A DNA stretch of 64,000 nucleotides, from NCBI RefSeq assembly GCF_014204715.1, contig NZ_JACHLY010000001.1, positions 3,060,501 through 3,124,500 on the forward strand, in the 5' to 3' direction. Of the stretch, positions 8,062-16,540 are shown piece by piece. A program made the translations under genes and the position numbers. Each line of letters opens with the position of its first letter. Position 1 is the first letter of the stretch. The DNA is from Streptomonospora salina. GTDB taxonomy: Bacteria; Actinomycetota; Actinomycetes; Streptosporangiales; Streptosporangiaceae. The notes under the pieces were generated by a model, which saw nothing but the letters and a program-made list of their open reading frames with translations, had not been told where the DNA came from and did no database searches.

Positions 8062-8568
8062 TCAGCCTAGTCGCTGACCGCCGGAGCTGTGTCCACCGGG
8101 GCGGCCCTCGGGCGGCAGCGGCAGCAGGCCGGCCAGGTCGGCGCGGGTGCCGCTGGCGGTGGCGGCTCCGGAGTCCAGCGCCTCCCGCCACGATGTGGCG
8201 CCCGTCGCCAGGGCCAGCCAGGTCAGCGGATCGGTCTCGACGACGCCGGGCGGAGTGCCGCGGGTGTGGCGCGGGCCTTCGACGGCCTGTACCGCGCCGT
8301 AGGGCGGCACGCGCACCTCCAGGCTGTGGCCGGGGGCGCGCTCGGCGAGTTCGGCCAGGGTGCCGCGGACCGCGGCCTTGACGGCGGACCGCACGGGTTC
8401 GGCGCCGCTGTCGCGGGCGCGCAGGACGGCCTCGGCGCAGGCGCCGAGTACGGGCGAAGGGCGGTCGGGGCCGGAATAGGGCGGATCGCCCAGCGCGGCG
8501 AGCTGGGCGTCGAGGGCCTCGCGGAGCGCGGCGCGGCGCCGTTGGGCTGCGGTGGGCTTGGCCGGCAT
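8062..8568 (-). CDS. Sterol-carrier (SCP2-like) family protein
   Basis: A 168-residue protein starting MPAKPTAAQRRRAALREALD. Its C-terminal half contains VRVPPYGAVQAVEG and a DPLTWLALATGATSW stretch typical of the actinobacterial sterol-carrier or maleylpyruvate-isomerase-like family next to purF. It ends 5 nt before the purF start, so it probably leads a purF-purM operon. The ligand is unknown. The ATG at 8568 is preferred over longer frames because the similarity-like region begins there. Confidence 0.75.
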   Translation of the reverse strand: MPAKPTAAQRRRAALREALDAQLAALGDPPYSGPDRPSPVLGACAEAVLRARDSGAEPVRSAVKAAVRGTLAELAERAPGHSLEVRVPPYGAVQAVEGPRHTRGTPPGVVETDPLTWLALATGATSWREALDSGAATASGTRADLAGLLPLPPEGRPGGHSSGGQRLG

Positions 8569-9079
8569 GCCGCCGAGGATAGGCGCTCCCGCCGCACCCG
8601 GGACCCGGCGGGCACGGGTCCGCCGGACGCGGGTCCGCCGGGCGGGAAGGGACGGGCATTGTTCGCGAATGCTTGCCGAATGCCCCCGCCCAGGGGAAAC
8701 TGTCGGGCGAGGTAAGAAACGCGGACGCGTGTGTGAACACGCCGTGCCGTAGCAGTGGCGCAGCGGAGGCGGCGAGTGCGCACCCGGTGCGGTCCGCGTC
8801 CCGTCCGCTTGATGCCCGTGCGGACGTGTCCGCGACCACGGGCCGCCTGCGGCGAACCGGCACCGCGCCGGGGCCGCGAGGCGGCGAGGATAGGATGAAC
8901 GCTCTACGACGTCGGCATCCGCAGCCGCTGACGCGGTCCAACCGAACAAGGGATCCAACGCCCCCGGGTCGCGGTACGGGGGTGTCGCACGGTCGCGTCC
9001 GCAGCGCAGCCGTGGCCAGTTTGTCGGATTAGTGCCCGTAGCATCCCTGAGGACGATCACCGCACTTCGGGAGATTGAT
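8569..9079. other. Divergent intergenic region between the purine operon and DUF47-pit
   Basis: About 510 bp with no supported gene; the open frames present are Pro/Arg-rich and family-less. It must hold the promoters of both divergent operons. A repeated CGGGTCCGCCGG sequence occurs around 8615-8640. I did not find GTTCACC-type PHO repeats ahead of the DUF47-pit operon. Confidence 0.55.
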
Positions 9080-9697
9080 GTGCGTCTGCGCCTGACCCCG
9101 CGTGATGACAGCTACTTCGAGATGTTCGCCGACTCCGCGAACAATCTCGTCATCGCTGCGCGCCTGCTGGTGGAACTCATCAGCGAGGGTGCCGACCGCG
9201 ATGCCATCGCCGAGAAGATGCGCGCTTGCGAGCACGCCGGCGACGATCGGACCCACGCGATCATGCGGAGGCTCAACGAGAGTTTCGTCACGCCTTTCGA
9301 TCGCGAAGACATCTACCGGTTGGCCTCGTCGCTGGACGACGTCATGGACTCCATGGACGCCGCAGTCGACCTGGTCGGCCTCTACGGCCTGGACCGGCTC
9401 CCCAAGGGCATCATCGACCAGATCGAGGTGCTGGAGCGCGCCGCGGAACTGACCGCCGAGGCGATGCCCCGGCTGCGCACGATGAAGGACCTGACCCGCT
9501 ACTGGATCGAGATCAACCAGCTGGAGAACCAGGCCGACCAGATCTACCGCCGCCTGCTCGCCAAGCTGTTCAGCGGCGAGTACGACGCCCTTACCGTGCT
9601 CAAGCTCAAGGACGTCATCGAGGAACTGGAGACGGCCGCCGACGCCTTCGAGCACGTCGCCAACACGGTCGAGAGCATCGCCGTCAAGGAATCCTGA
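9080..9697 (+). CDS. DUF47 (PhoU-like) accessory protein of the Pit transporter
   Basis: A 205-residue helical protein of the DUF47/PhoU-like family, which is encoded with Pit transporters and thought to modulate low-affinity phosphate uptake. The GTG at 9080 gives VRLRLTPRDDSYFEMF, the usual family N-terminus, and is preceded by CGGGAG; an ATG at 9032 would add 16 residues. The protein is rich in acidic residues and has the repeated pattern of PhoU-like helices, including DREDIYRLASSLDDVMD. It is followed 33 nt later by pit, forming a two-gene operon. Confidence 0.88.
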   Translation: MRLRLTPRDDSYFEMFADSANNLVIAARLLVELISEGADRDAIAEKMRACEHAGDDRTHAIMRRLNESFVTPFDREDIYRLASSLDDVMDSMDAAVDLVGLYGLDRLPKGIIDQIEVLERAAELTAEAMPRLRTMKDLTRYWIEINQLENQADQIYRRLLAKLFSGEYDALTVLKLKDVIEELETAADAFEHVANTVESIAVKES

Positions 9698-9730
9698 CCC
9701 CGCCGACCGACCGCAACGCTTGGTTCAGAC

Positions 9731-10735
9731 GTGCCCCTCGAAACCGCGATGCTGAGCGCGGTGCTGTTCTCCGCGCTGGTGTTCGCCTTCACCAACGGCT
9801 TCCACGACGCCCCCAACGCCCTCGCCACCGCCGTCTCGACCCGGACCCTGGGCCCGCGCGCCGCCGTGATCATGGCGGCGTCCATGAACGTGATCGGCGC
9901 GTTCCTCGGAGAGGGCGTCGCCCGCACCATCAGCCGCGACATCATCACCCGGCCCGACGGGCCGGAGGGCCCCGTCGTGCTGCTCGCGGCGCTGATCGGC
10001 GCGATCACCTGGAACGTGGTCACCTGGTACCGGGGGATGCCGTCGTCGTCCTCGCACGCCCTGGTCGGCGGGATGATCGGCGCCGCGCTGGCCTCACCCA
10101 CGGCCGTGCGCTGGAGCGGGGCGGGTGCCAGCTTCGCCCTTCCGATGGTGCTCTCGCCGATGATCGGCCTGCTGCTGGGATTCTGCGCCATGGTGGCGAT
10201 CATGTGGGTGTTCCGCCGCGCCAACGTGCAGCGCCTGACGCGCGGCTTCAAGATCGCCCAAAGCGCCTCGGCGGCGGCCATGGCGCTCGGCCACGGTCTG
10301 CAGGACGCGCAGAAGACCATGGGGGTGGTGGTCCTGGCCCTGATCTCCACCGGCTACCAGGACACCTACGACGTCCCGATGTGGACCGTGTGCGCGGCCG
10401 CGGGCGCGATGGCGCTGGGCACGCTCACCGGCGGCTGGCGCATCATGCGCACCCTGGGGCGGCGGGTGATCAAACTGGACGCCCCGCGGGGCTTCGCCGC
10501 GGAGAGCACCGTAGCCGCGGTCTCCTACGCGACCTCGTTCATCTGGCACGTGCCCATCTCCAACACCCACATGATCACCTCGGCGATCGTGGGCGTGGGC
10601 GCCACCCGCCGGCTGTCGGCCGTGCGGTGGGGCGTGGCGGGCAACATCGTCGCCGTCTGGCTGGCGACGGTGCCCGGAGCCGCCGCCGTCGCCGTCGTGG
10701 CCTACGTGGTGCTCGGTACGGCGCTGCCCGCCTGA
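9731..10735 (+). CDS. pit: Low-affinity inorganic phosphate transporter, PiT family
   Basis: A 334-residue membrane symporter importing phosphate, as metal-phosphate, with protons. The duplicated PiT signature is visible: FTNGFHDAPNALATAVSTR near the N-terminus and GHGLQDAQKTMGVV in the second half. About ten hydrophobic segments are present, including the SSSHALVGGMIGAAL and ISNTHMITSAIVGVGA loops. Its start is 33 nt after the DUF47 gene. It ends at a strong bidirectional terminator facing pstB, so low- and high-affinity phosphate systems converge here. Confidence 0.94.
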   Translation: MPLETAMLSAVLFSALVFAFTNGFHDAPNALATAVSTRTLGPRAAVIMAASMNVIGAFLGEGVARTISRDIITRPDGPEGPVVLLAALIGAITWNVVTWYRGMPSSSSHALVGGMIGAALASPTAVRWSGAGASFALPMVLSPMIGLLLGFCAMVAIMWVFRRANVQRLTRGFKIAQSASAAAMALGHGLQDAQKTMGVVVLALISTGYQDTYDVPMWTVCAAAGAMALGTLTGGWRIMRTLGRRVIKLDAPRGFAAESTVAAVSYATSFIWHVPISNTHMITSAIVGVGATRRLSAVRWGVAGNIVAVWLATVPGAAAVAVVAYVVLGTALPA

Positions 10736-10804
10736 CCAGCGGCCCGCCCGACCCCGGCTCGCCGGCTCGGCGGTGCCGGCCGGCTCGTCGGGCCGGCAAC
10801 GAGG

Positions 10805-10842
10805 GCGGGCGCCGGCGGAGCCCCCGCTCCGCCGGCGCCCGC
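10805..10842. terminator. Bidirectional terminator between pit and pstB
   Basis: A perfect 17-bp stem (10805-10821 with 10826-10842) and 4-nt loop lies between the two convergent phosphate operons. Confidence 0.88.
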
Positions 10843-10864
10843 CGGCTCCTCCGATCGGTCCGGG

Positions 10865-11644
10865 TCAGCCGAACCGGCCCGTGATGTAGTTCTCGGTCTC
10901 CTTCTTGTCGGGCTTGGTGAAGATCTTGTTGGTGTCGTCCATCTCGATCAGCCGACCCGGCTGGCCCGTGCCGGCCAGGTTGAAGAAGGCGGTGCGGTCG
11001 CTGACGCGGGCCGCCTGCTGCATGTTGTGCGTCACGATGACGATCGTGTAGTTCTCCTTGAGCTTGGCGATCAGGTCTTCGATCGCCAGCGTGGAGATCG
11101 GGTCCAGCGCCGAGCAGGGCTCGTCCATCAGCAGTACCGCCGGCTCGACGGCCGTGGCGCGGGCGATGCACAGGCGCTGCTGCTGCCCGCCGGAAAGGCC
11201 GGCGCCCGGCTTGTTCAGCCGGTCCTTGACCTCTTCCCACAGGTTGGCGTCGCGCAGCGAGCGCTCGACGATCTCGTCGGCCCGGCTCTTGCTCAGCCTC
11301 TGGCTGTTCAGCTTGGCCCCGGCGATCACGTTGTCGTAGATCGACATGGTCGGGAAGGGGTTGGCGCGCTGGAAGACCATCCCGATCTCCCGCCGCACGG
11401 CCACCGGGTCGACGGACGGGTCGTAGACGTCCAGGTTGTCGAGCATGACCTTGCCCTTGACGCGGGCACCGGGGGTCACCTCGTGCATGCGGTTGAGAGT
11501 GCGCAGGAACGTCGACTTGCCGCAGCCCGAGGATCCGATGAAGGCGGTCACCGAGCGGGGCTCGACGGTCATGGTCACGTCCTCGACCGCCTTGAAGTCG
11601 CCGTAGTAGACGTTGAGGTCGGAGACGTCGATTCGCTTGGCCAC
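10865..11644 (-). CDS. pstB: Phosphate ABC transporter ATP-binding protein
   Basis: The 259-residue ATPase of the PstSCAB high-affinity phosphate importer. It has Walker [10 protein letters not shown], the ABC signature LSGGQQQRL, Walker B VLLMDEP and the characteristic CSALDPIST extension. The start is the ATG at 11644 ([20 protein letters not shown]). It is the last gene of the pstSCAB order on the minus strand, 56 nt after pstA. Confidence 0.97.
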   Translation of the reverse strand: MAKRIDVSDLNVYYGDFKAVEDVTMTVEPRSVTAFIGSSGCGKSTFLRTLNRMHEVTPGARVKGKVMLDNLDVYDPSVDPVAVRREIGMVFQRANPFPTMSIYDNVIAGAKLNSQRLSKSRADEIVERSLRDANLWEEVKDRLNKPGAGLSGGQQQRLCIARATAVEPAVLLMDEPCSALDPISTLAIEDLIAKLKENYTIVIVTHNMQQAARVSDRTAFFNLAGTGQPGRLIEMDDTNKIFTKPDKKETENYITGRFG

Positions 11645-11700
11645 TGGATGTCCTCAGTCAGTGAGTCAGATTGAACGTGCGGGTCGGGTCGGTGCGGCCG

Positions 11701-12810
11701 TCAGCCCTTGCTGGGCGACAGGAAGCGCGAAATCAGGCGGGCGGCGAGGAACAGCAGCATGACCACCAGGATCAGCGTCAGCGCCGCCGCCCACGCGCGC
11801 TCCTCGGCGTAGACCCCGGCCTCCCCGGACAGCCCCATAGCGCGAACGGCCTTGTAGATGTAGACCGGCAGGCTCATCATGTCGCCTTCCAGCGGGTTCC
11901 CGTTGATGCGGGTCGAGGCCATGCCCGCGGTCAGGATCAACGGCGCCGTCTCGCCGATAACGCGGGCCAGCGCGAGGATGATTCCCGTGGTCAGGCCGGC
12001 GACGGCGGTCGGGAGCACGACCTTCACGACCGTCAGCCACTTGGGCACGCCCAGCGCGTAGGCGGCCTCGCGGAGCTCGTTGGGCACCAGCCGCAGCATC
12101 TCCTCGCTGGATCGCACCACGACCGGGATCATCAGCACCGAAAGCGCGATCGCGCCGGCCAGGCCGTTGGTCTGGCCGGGGCCGAACGCCAGGATCCACA
12201 GGGCGACCACGAACAGGCCCGCGACGATCGAGGGGATGCCCGTCATGACGTCGACGAAGAAGGTGATGGCCTGCTTGAGGCGGCCCCGCCCGTACTCGAC
12301 GACGTAGACGGCCGTCATCAGCCCGATGGGCACCGAGATGACCGTCGCCAGGCCGGTGATGACCAGGGTCCCCACGATGGCGTGGTAGACGCCGCCGGCG
12401 TCCATGCTCGGGATGACCCCGTTCATGGACACGCTCAGGAAGTACAGGTCGAACCGTTGGATGCCGTAGACCGCCACCGTCGACAGCAGTGAGATCAGCG
12501 GCACGACGGCGACAGCGAAGCAGCAGTAGACGATGCCCGTGACAAGGCGGTCCTTGGCGCGGCGGCTGTTCTCGACCGCTGCCGAGGACGCCGTGATCGC
12601 CACCAGATAGGCGAGGGCGGTCAGGATCGCCGCCGGAACCGGGTGGAACGAGCCGAACAGGGCGAAGGCGCCCGATACGACGACCGCGCAGACCACAAGC
12701 AGCGCGGGAGGGAAATACGTCGGCAGCTGGCGGGAGTAGAGGCCCGACGCTTTCAGGCCGGGCCCGCCGTCGGAGCTGTCGGCAGCGGCCGGCTGGGTCG
12801 TGGTGGTCAT
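11701..12810 (-). CDS. pstA: Phosphate ABC transporter permease PstA
   Basis: A 369-residue inner-membrane permease. After a Thr/Ala-rich cytoplasmic N-terminus come paired membrane segments (about residues 30-90). The C-terminal permease domain follows, with an EAA-type loop around LREAAYALGVPKWLTVVKVVLP. The ATG at 12810 overlaps the pstC stop by four bases (ATGA), indicating translational coupling. It is longer than typical PstA because of the extra N-terminal membrane pair, which is common in actinobacteria. Confidence 0.95.
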   Translation of the reverse strand: MTTTTQPAAADSSDGGPGLKASGLYSRQLPTYFPPALLVVCAVVVSGAFALFGSFHPVPAAILTALAYLVAITASSAAVENSRRAKDRLVTGIVYCCFAVAVVPLISLLSTVAVYGIQRFDLYFLSVSMNGVIPSMDAGGVYHAIVGTLVITGLATVISVPIGLMTAVYVVEYGRGRLKQAITFFVDVMTGIPSIVAGLFVVALWILAFGPGQTNGLAGAIALSVLMIPVVVRSSEEMLRLVPNELREAAYALGVPKWLTVVKVVLPTAVAGLTTGIILALARVIGETAPLILTAGMASTRINGNPLEGDMMSLPVYIYKAVRAMGLSGEAGVYAEERAWAAALTLILVVMLLFLAARLISRFLSPSKG

Positions 12811-13778
12811 TCGGAGAACTCCTTGCGCCGCGAGACGACGAAGCGGGCGGCCATGTTCACGGCCAGGGTGATCGCGAAGAGGACCAGGCCGGCGGCGATC
12901 AGGGCGGAGACGCCGTTGCCCGTCGCCTCCGGGTACTGCAGCGCGATGTGCGCGGCGATCGTCTGGTTCCCGCTCTGCACGATGTTGGGCGAGATGACCA
13001 GGGAGGGGGAGAGGATCATCGCGACCGCCATGGTCTCGCCCAGCGCCCGGCCCATGCCGAGCATCGCGCCGCCGATGACGCCGGGCCGCCCGAAGGGCAG
13101 CACCGACGTGCGGATCATCTCCCAGCGGGTGGCGCCCAGCGCCAGCGCCGCCTCGCGGTGGGTCTGGGGCACCTGGTGGAACACGTCGCGCGCCATCGCG
13201 GTGATGATCGGCAGGATCATGACGGCGAGCACGATTCCGGCGCTGAGCATGGTCCTGCCGGTGGAGGAGACCGGGCCGGCGAACAACGGGATCCACCCCA
13301 GGTACTCCGACAGGAGCCGGTAGAAGGGCTGCAGCTCGTCGACGAGGTAGACCAGGCCCCACAGGCCGTAGACCACGCTGGGGATGGCCGCGAGCAGGTC
13401 CACGAGGTAGCCCAGCAGCGCCGCGAGGCGCCGCGGGGCGTAGTAGACGATGAACAGCGCGATCCCGACGGCGATCGGCGTGGCCAGCACGAGTGCGATG
13501 GCCGCGCCGAGCACGGTTCCGAACGCCAGCGAGGCGACGCCGAACCGCACGTCCTCGTCCGGGCCGCCCTCGGGGCTCCAGGTGCTGCTGGTGAAGAAGT
13601 TGGCCTCATTGGCCGTGAGCGAACTGAAGGACTGGACGATCAGGAACGCGGCCACACCCGCCAGGATCGCCAGGATCAGCAGGCCCGCTCCCCGAGCGGA
13701 GTTGGCGAAGACGAGATCGCCCAGCCGGCGTTTGCCCTTGGGGGCTTCGGCCGTCTCAGACGAGTCCGTGGTTGTCAT
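12807..13778 (-). CDS. pstC: Phosphate ABC transporter permease PstC
   Basis: A 323-residue permease with a cytoplasmic N-terminus, a first membrane helix near residue 35, an extracytoplasmic loop containing NEANFFTSSTWSP, and the six-helix core with an EAA-type loop (REAALALGATRWEMIRTSVLP). The ATG at 13778 is preceded by GGAG at good spacing; an ATG at 13814 is possible but lacks one. It lies 253 nt after pstS across a hairpin, so part of the transcription probably reads through. Confidence 0.94.
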   Translation of the reverse strand: MTTTDSSETAEAPKGKRRLGDLVFANSARGAGLLILAILAGVAAFLIVQSFSSLTANEANFFTSSTWSPEGGPDEDVRFGVASLAFGTVLGAAIALVLATPIAVGIALFIVYYAPRRLAALLGYLVDLLAAIPSVVYGLWGLVYLVDELQPFYRLLSEYLGWIPLFAGPVSSTGRTMLSAGIVLAVMILPIITAMARDVFHQVPQTHREAALALGATRWEMIRTSVLPFGRPGVIGGAMLGMGRALGETMAVAMILSPSLVISPNIVQSGNQTIAAHIALQYPEATGNGVSALIAAGLVLFAITLAVNMAARFVVSRRKEFSE

Positions 13779-13972
13779 GTAAGGCTCCGGTCGAATTCGG
13801 TCGTGGATCGCCACCGGGCGGATGGAGCGTGAAACGGGAGGCCGACACGGTGTATCGGCCGATGCGCAGTGCCGGAAGACATTGTGCTGGTTGACGCGCG
13901 GTGGTCGGGCACACGGTCCGGTGTACTGGGCTGCGGAGGGCGGGGCCCGGCGGACATGCCGAAACCGCCGAC

Positions 13973-14003
13973 GGCGGGGCCCGCACCCGGTGCGCGCCCC
14001 GCC
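13973..14003 (-). terminator. Partial terminator after pstS
   Basis: An outer 8-bp stem (13973-13980 with 13996-14003) encloses a small GCACC/GGTGC stem. It lies about 30 nt beyond the pstS stop and before pstC. Placement fits attenuation that makes pstS the most abundant transcript of the operon. Confidence 0.55.
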
Positions 14004-14031
14004 TCGGCGGAGAGGATCTGCGAAGGGAGGA

Positions 14032-15144
14032 TCAGGCGCCCGCGGAGATCTGCTCGATGGTGCCCAGCAGCGTGTCCCGGGTGTCCTGGCTGATCGGAGC
14101 GGAGCCGGCCTCGTCAGCCGCGGCCTGCTGGCCCTCCTCGCTGACCACGTAGCTCAGGAAGCTCTTGACCAGGTCGGCGTTCTGCTGCTCCTGGTACTCC
14201 ATGCAGGCGACGTGGTAGGAGATCAGCACGATCGGGTAGACGCCGGCCTCGTCGGTCGTGTAGTTGAGGTTGATGGCGTGGTCGTTCTCGGTGTTGGCCT
14301 CACGCGGGTCGGAGGCGTCGACGATCGCGGCGGCGGCCTCGGGGCTGTACTCCGTGAACTCTTCGCCGCCGCCGACGGCCGCGGTACCCAGCTCGCCCAC
14401 GTGGGAGGCGTCGACGTAGGTGATGGTGCCCTGGCCGCTTTCGACGGCCTGAGCGACACCGGTGGAGCCCTGTGCGGCCTCGACCGGCTCGATCGGCCAG
14501 TTGCCGCTGACGTCGTGCGGCCAGGCGTCGCCGGCGGCCTCGGAGAGGTAGGCGACGAAGTTCTCGGTCGTGCCGGACTCGTCGGCGCGGTTGACCGGGA
14601 CGATGTCCTGGTCGGGGAGGTCGGCCTCAGGGTTGAGGTCGGCGATGGCGTCGTCGTTCCAGTTGTCGATCTCCTGGTTGAAGATCTGGGCGATGACCTC
14701 CGGGGAGAGGTTGAGGGAGTCGATGCCTTCGAGGTTGAAGGCCACCGCGATGGGGGAGATGTAGGCCGGCAGGTTCACGACCTCCGAACCGTTGCAGCGC
14801 TCGGTGGCCTGCTCGGTCTCGGCCTCGTCGAGAGCGGCGTCGGAGCCGGCGAAGGTCACGCCGCTGCCGATGAACTGTTCGCGCCCGGCGCCGGAGCCCA
14901 CGGAGTCGTACTGGACCACCGAGCCTTCGCAGGCGCCTTCCCAGGAGGCCTTCCAGGCCGCCATGGCGTTCTCCTGCGAGCTGGCGCCCGCGCCGTCGAG
15001 CGTTCCGCCGCCGTCGACGCAGTCCACGTCGCCGGCCGCTTGCTGGTTTTCGGGGTCCACCGCCTGGTCACTGCCGCAGGCGGTGAGGGCAAGAGCGCCG
15101 GCGAGGGCGATCCCCGCGAACTGGCTGTACTTGGAGAGCTTCAC
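14032..15144 (-). CDS. pstS: Phosphate-binding lipoprotein PstS
   Basis: A 370-residue periplasmic-type binding protein tethered as a lipoprotein. The GTG at 15144 gives a short signal peptide ending in the lipobox LTACGS. The mature protein has the PstS pattern: DGAGASSQENAMAAW, VQYDSVGSGAGREQFI, TFAGSDAALDE and the NRADESGTTENFVAYL phosphate-site segment. Two tandem 11-bp PHO repeats lie about 103-124 nt upstream, so PhoP control is expected. It is the first gene of pstSCAB. Confidence 0.96.
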   Translation of the reverse strand: MKLSKYSQFAGIALAGALALTACGSDQAVDPENQQAAGDVDCVDGGGTLDGAGASSQENAMAAWKASWEGACEGSVVQYDSVGSGAGREQFIGSGVTFAGSDAALDEAETEQATERCNGSEVVNLPAYISPIAVAFNLEGIDSLNLSPEVIAQIFNQEIDNWNDDAIADLNPEADLPDQDIVPVNRADESGTTENFVAYLSEAAGDAWPHDVSGNWPIEPVEAAQGSTGVAQAVESGQGTITYVDASHVGELGTAAVGGGEEFTEYSPEAAAAIVDASDPREANTENDHAINLNYTTDEAGVYPIVLISYHVACMEYQEQQNADLVKSFLSYVVSEEGQQAAADEAGSAPISQDTRDTLLGTIEQISAGA

Positions 15145-15246
15145 AGCCCCGATGTCCTTTCCCTGGACTTCGTCACCTTTGGGCGAGCCCGGTCGATGAC
15201 CTCGCCAAATGCGAAGGTAGGCAGACGAAGTGACCAGCGCTCCCAA

Positions 15247-15268
15247 GCAGGGTGAACGCAGGGTGAAC
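15247..15268 (-). promoter_or_regulatory. PHO box upstream of pstS (two perfect 11-bp direct repeats)
   Basis: On the minus strand GTTCACCCTGC occurs twice in immediate tandem, at 15258-15268 and 15247-15257. This matches the Streptomyces PhoP-binding direct-repeat unit (GTTCACC plus four bases). Its position, about 103-124 nt ahead of the pstS start, fits activation under phosphate limitation by the PhoP encoded at 61351-62043. Confidence 0.88.
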
Positions 15269-15392
15269 CGGGGCGTGAAAGTGTGCGAAGGAAGACCGGC
15301 TCTTCGGTGGAGGTGCGGTTAACCACATCAGCGGCCCCCTCGGTCCACACCTGCACGCCGATCGCCACCAGCGGCGATGACCGCCGATGTGT

Positions 15393-15442
15393 GCGCCGCC
15401 ACCGCATGTGTGCGACGTCGCAGGCCGGTGCGGTGGCGGCGC
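15393..15442 (-). terminator. Two-level hairpin downstream of mshD
   Basis: A perfect 14-bp stem (15393-15406 with 15429-15442) encloses a loop that itself contains the 12-bp palindrome TGCGACGTCGCA at 15411-15422. It starts 11 nt past the mshD stop and probably ends that transcript. Confidence 0.7.
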
Positions 15443-15452
15443 GGAACCCGGT

Positions 15453-16424
15453 TCAGGATGCGGCGTACATCACATCCGCGTCCCACACCGAGAACCCCAG
15501 AGACTCGTACAGCCGCACCGCCGCGCGGTTCTCCTCGTCGACGTAGAGCAGCACCCACGGCAGTCCGCGCTCGTGCAGGTGGCGCAGGCCCACGAGCGTC
15601 AGCGCGCGCCCCAGACCGGTGCGCCGCCACGCCGGGTCGACGCCCACCGCATAGACCTCGCCCACCGGCTCGTCGGCCAGCCCGGCGCCGTCGGCGTGCA
15701 CCTTGGTCCAGTGGAAGCCGGCGATCGCCCCGGTCCCGGTGTCTTCGGCGACGAAGAAGCCGTCGGCGTCGAACCAGTCCTCGTTCGTGCGCTCGTGCAG
15801 GTCCTGGAGCGTCAACCCGCCCTGCTCGGGGTGGTCGGCGAACGCGGCGGCGTTCGCCGCGACCCACGCCTGCTCGTCGGAGCCCGGGCGGAACGTGCGG
15901 ATCACCGTCCGCTCGCCGACGGCGTCGGACAGCACCGGCTCCGGCAACCCGGCGCCGGCACCCGGCTGCTGCGCGTCGCCGCGCAGCCGCATCCGCATCT
16001 TCAGCAGCCCGCGCACCTGGGTCCAGCCTGCCGATGCGGCCAACGCCACCGCGCCTTCGGTGCGGCCGTGGGCCCACACGCGCAGCCCGTCCCCGGGAGC
16101 GTCGTCGGAGAGCGCGCGCAGCAGCGCGGCGCCGTGGCCGCTGCGCCGCCGGTCCGGCGCGACGACCATTTCCGCGGAGTCGGGCTCGCCCGGGGCGCGG
16201 GCGGCGAACCCGAAGCCGACCAGGTCGCCGGCCCCGGCGGCCGGAGCCCCCTGGGTCGCGAGGTGGAAGCGGGCCGTCCCCGGGCGAGCCCCGTGGCGGA
16301 CGCGCAGCAGCGTCTGCTCGGACAGCGGCGGGAGTCCGTCGTGCTCGCCGGCGGATTCGGCCAGCGCGAGCACGGCCGCGGTCTCGTCGGGTGTCAGGGT
16401 CTCGGTGGTGCGCACGTGCGTCAT
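15453..16424 (-). CDS. mshD: Mycothiol synthase
   Basis: Transfers the acetyl group from acetyl-CoA to Cys-GlcN-Ins, the last step of mycothiol synthesis. The 323-residue protein has two GNAT acetyltransferase domains. The N-terminal one (to about residue 140) is degenerate. The C-terminal one has VGVDPAWRRTGLGRALTLVGL and a VLLYVDEENRAAVRLYESLGF acetyl-CoA-binding region. The MshD-specific HERTNEDWFDADGFF and GFHWTK motifs are present. mshA, the first pathway gene, is also in this window. The mshD-pst-glnR neighbourhood matches other actinobacteria. Confidence 0.95.
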   Translation of the reverse strand: MTHVRTTETLTPDETAAVLALAESAGEHDGLPPLSEQTLLRVRHGARPGTARFHLATQGAPAAGAGDLVGFGFAARAPGEPDSAEMVVAPDRRRSGHGAALLRALSDDAPGDGLRVWAHGRTEGAVALAASAGWTQVRGLLKMRMRLRGDAQQPGAGAGLPEPVLSDAVGERTVIRTFRPGSDEQAWVAANAAAFADHPEQGGLTLQDLHERTNEDWFDADGFFVAEDTGTGAIAGFHWTKVHADGAGLADEPVGEVYAVGVDPAWRRTGLGRALTLVGLRHLHERGLPWVLLYVDEENRAAVRLYESLGFSVWDADVMYAAS

Positions 16425-16458
16425 GGCACGAGCCTAGGTGTGATTCTCCGCCGGCCGG

Positions 16459-16499
16459 GCCGCGTCCCGCCTCCCGGCGTGTGTCGGGCGGGACGCGGC
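16459..16499 (-). terminator. Terminator downstream of the repeat-rich surface protein
   Basis: A perfect 13-bp stem (16459-16471 with 16487-16499) and 15-nt loop lies about 40 nt beyond the gene's stop codon. Confidence 0.7.
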
Positions 16500-16540
16500 G
16501 CGCCCGGCGAGCGGTCGCCGGAGCGCCGTCGGATGGTGCC

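Larger units (their letters stand above)
15145..15452. other. Regulatory region of pstS and downstream region of mshD
   Basis: A 308-bp gap containing the pstS PHO box (15247-15268) and, at the far end, the mshD terminator hairpin (15393-15442). A GGTTAACC palindrome lies near 15317. No gene is supported. Confidence 0.65.

Noticed and set aside
8673-9032. A 119-residue plus-strand frame ahead of the DUF47 gene
   Set aside because: No family similarity and it occupies the divergent promoter region.
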